A stretch of 64,000 nucleotides of DNA from contig JAJQJQ010000007.1 of the NCBI GenBank assembly GCA_028622995.1, positions 1,054,001-1,118,000 of the forward strand. The letters run 5' to 3'. A program made the position numbers and the translations under genes. Shown one piece after another: positions 63,414-64,000 of this stretch. The number at the start of each line of letters is the position of its first letter. Position 1 is the first letter of the stretch. The notes beneath the pieces were generated by a model. The model worked only from the letters and a program-made list of their open reading frames with translations. It was not told the origin of the DNA and made no database searches. The DNA is from Panagrolaimus kolymaensis (taxonomy: Eukaryota > Nematoda > Chromadorea > Rhabditida > Panagrolaimidae).

Positions 63414-64000
63414 TTATGGAATGGAAAACCCAGAGCTTGTTAATGGTGTGGGAGTATCAGAAATTATAAAATTTGAAACTCGTGAACTTTGAAAATAGCG
63501 AAGAATAAAATGGCGATATGGTGAAATAAAGTAAAGAGTAACAACGTATTCAACTAAACAATGAGAATTTAAAAGACATAAAAGCATTGTATTAAATGTT
63601 GAGGAATTTGGAATATCAAAATAAATCGCGAAAAAGAGAAACATTATTGGGATAAAAAGAAATATCGAAGTAAGGCACATTTGAAGGAGAGAACTTATAA
63701 CTAATGATCTTTGAAGGGTATTTGTAAGAATTTGAGTTTTTTGAGTTACAATGTGATATGAGAAATAGAAAAACACTGCGGCTCCACAAGCATGAGTAAG
63801 AACGAAAAATAAGAGGGTTAAAATATCGGCAAAATCATGGTAAGAATGAGGCAAAAAGAAAAAAGTTTTTTCAATGAAATATTTTTCCAATTCAGGATCA
63901 TATTCTTTTGCCCATTGATAAATAATATTTTGATCCAAATGCATTATTGGATAAAGCACGTATCCGATGAGGGAATAACAAACCAAATGAATAAAAATTG
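63414..64000 (-). CDS. serpentine chemoreceptor, C-terminal part (partial)
   Basis: The minus-strand frame runs open to the window edge, so the 5' end is missing. The visible 195 or so residues hold about four hydrophobic helices: LVCYSLIGYVLYPIM, a long one at ILTLLFFVLTHACGAAVFFYF, SSLLQMCLTSIFLFIPIMF, and one ending EYVVTLYFISPYRHFIL. The PYR motif after the last helix is typical of the nematode Str superfamily (srh, str, sri) of seven-helix chemosensory receptors. It ends in a short Ser/Thr tail. The subclass cannot be set from the partial sequence; srh-like is the best guess. Confidence 0.75.
   Translation of the reverse strand, partial: IFIHLVCYSLIGYVLYPIMHLDQNIIYQWAKEYDPELEKYFIEKTFFFLPHSYHDFADILTLLFFVLTHACGAAVFFYFSYHIVTQKTQILTNTLQRSLVISSLLQMCLTSIFLFIPIMFLFFAIYFDIPNSSTFNTMLLCLLNSHCLVEYVVTLYFISPYRHFILRYFQSSRVSNFIISDTPTPLTSSGFSIP

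Overview
The window is nuclear DNA of a nematode. It is AT-rich. Its genes have many short introns with GT donors and T-rich acceptors ending in AG. Several start codons lie 10-100 bases after an isolated acceptor, as expected for spliced-leader trans-splicing. The gene set (PINCH/UNC-97, a brat/NCL-1-type NHL protein, a triple-unit dUTPase, a str/srh-like chemoreceptor) also points to a nematode. The exact clade cannot be read from the sequence; a free-living or parasitic relative of the Rhabditida is likely.

Layout. (1) Bases 2054-35482 hold four head-to-tail plus-strand paralogues coding type II membrane proteins. Each has a short basic cytoplasmic tail, one membrane helix, a shared juxtamembrane domain and, in three of them, very long Ser/Thr-rich mucin regions. 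The first has about 4.5 kb residues of mucin in one 13.57-kb exon. The second carries four copies of a von Willebrand A-like module and a final degenerate vWA domain. The fourth is a 293-residue version with no mucin tail. (2) Bases 35706-40229 on the minus strand hold a divergent proteasome alpha subunit, proteasome alpha-4 (pas-4), and PINCH (unc-97) with five LIM domains. (3) Bases 42361-45898 hold a small secreted Gly/Gln-rich protein and a B-box/NHL protein of the brat/NCL-1 type. (4) Bases 46613-51609 hold a divergent pair: dUTPase (minus) and sulfite oxidase (plus). The dUTPase coding exon contains a 191-bp near-perfect palindromic element flanked by TTAA. (5) Bases 51854-55983 hold a stand-alone DUSP12-type zinc domain gene and a complete DUSP12 phosphatase. 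(6) The remainder holds a C-type lectin, a secreted 2H-phosphoesterase-like protein, an SLC17-type transporter, an unknown acidic repeat protein and the 3' part of a chemoreceptor gene.

The most notable points are these: the membrane-mucin cluster with conserved intron phases and convertase-like sites; the in-frame exonised TTAA palindromic element in the dUTPase; the pattern of active-site motif loss in that dUTPase, which predicts exactly two live sites and one dead one; and E2F-like sites in front of the dUTPase gene. All exon boundaries were assigned by reading the sequence and checking that the phases close. None has been checked against transcripts.
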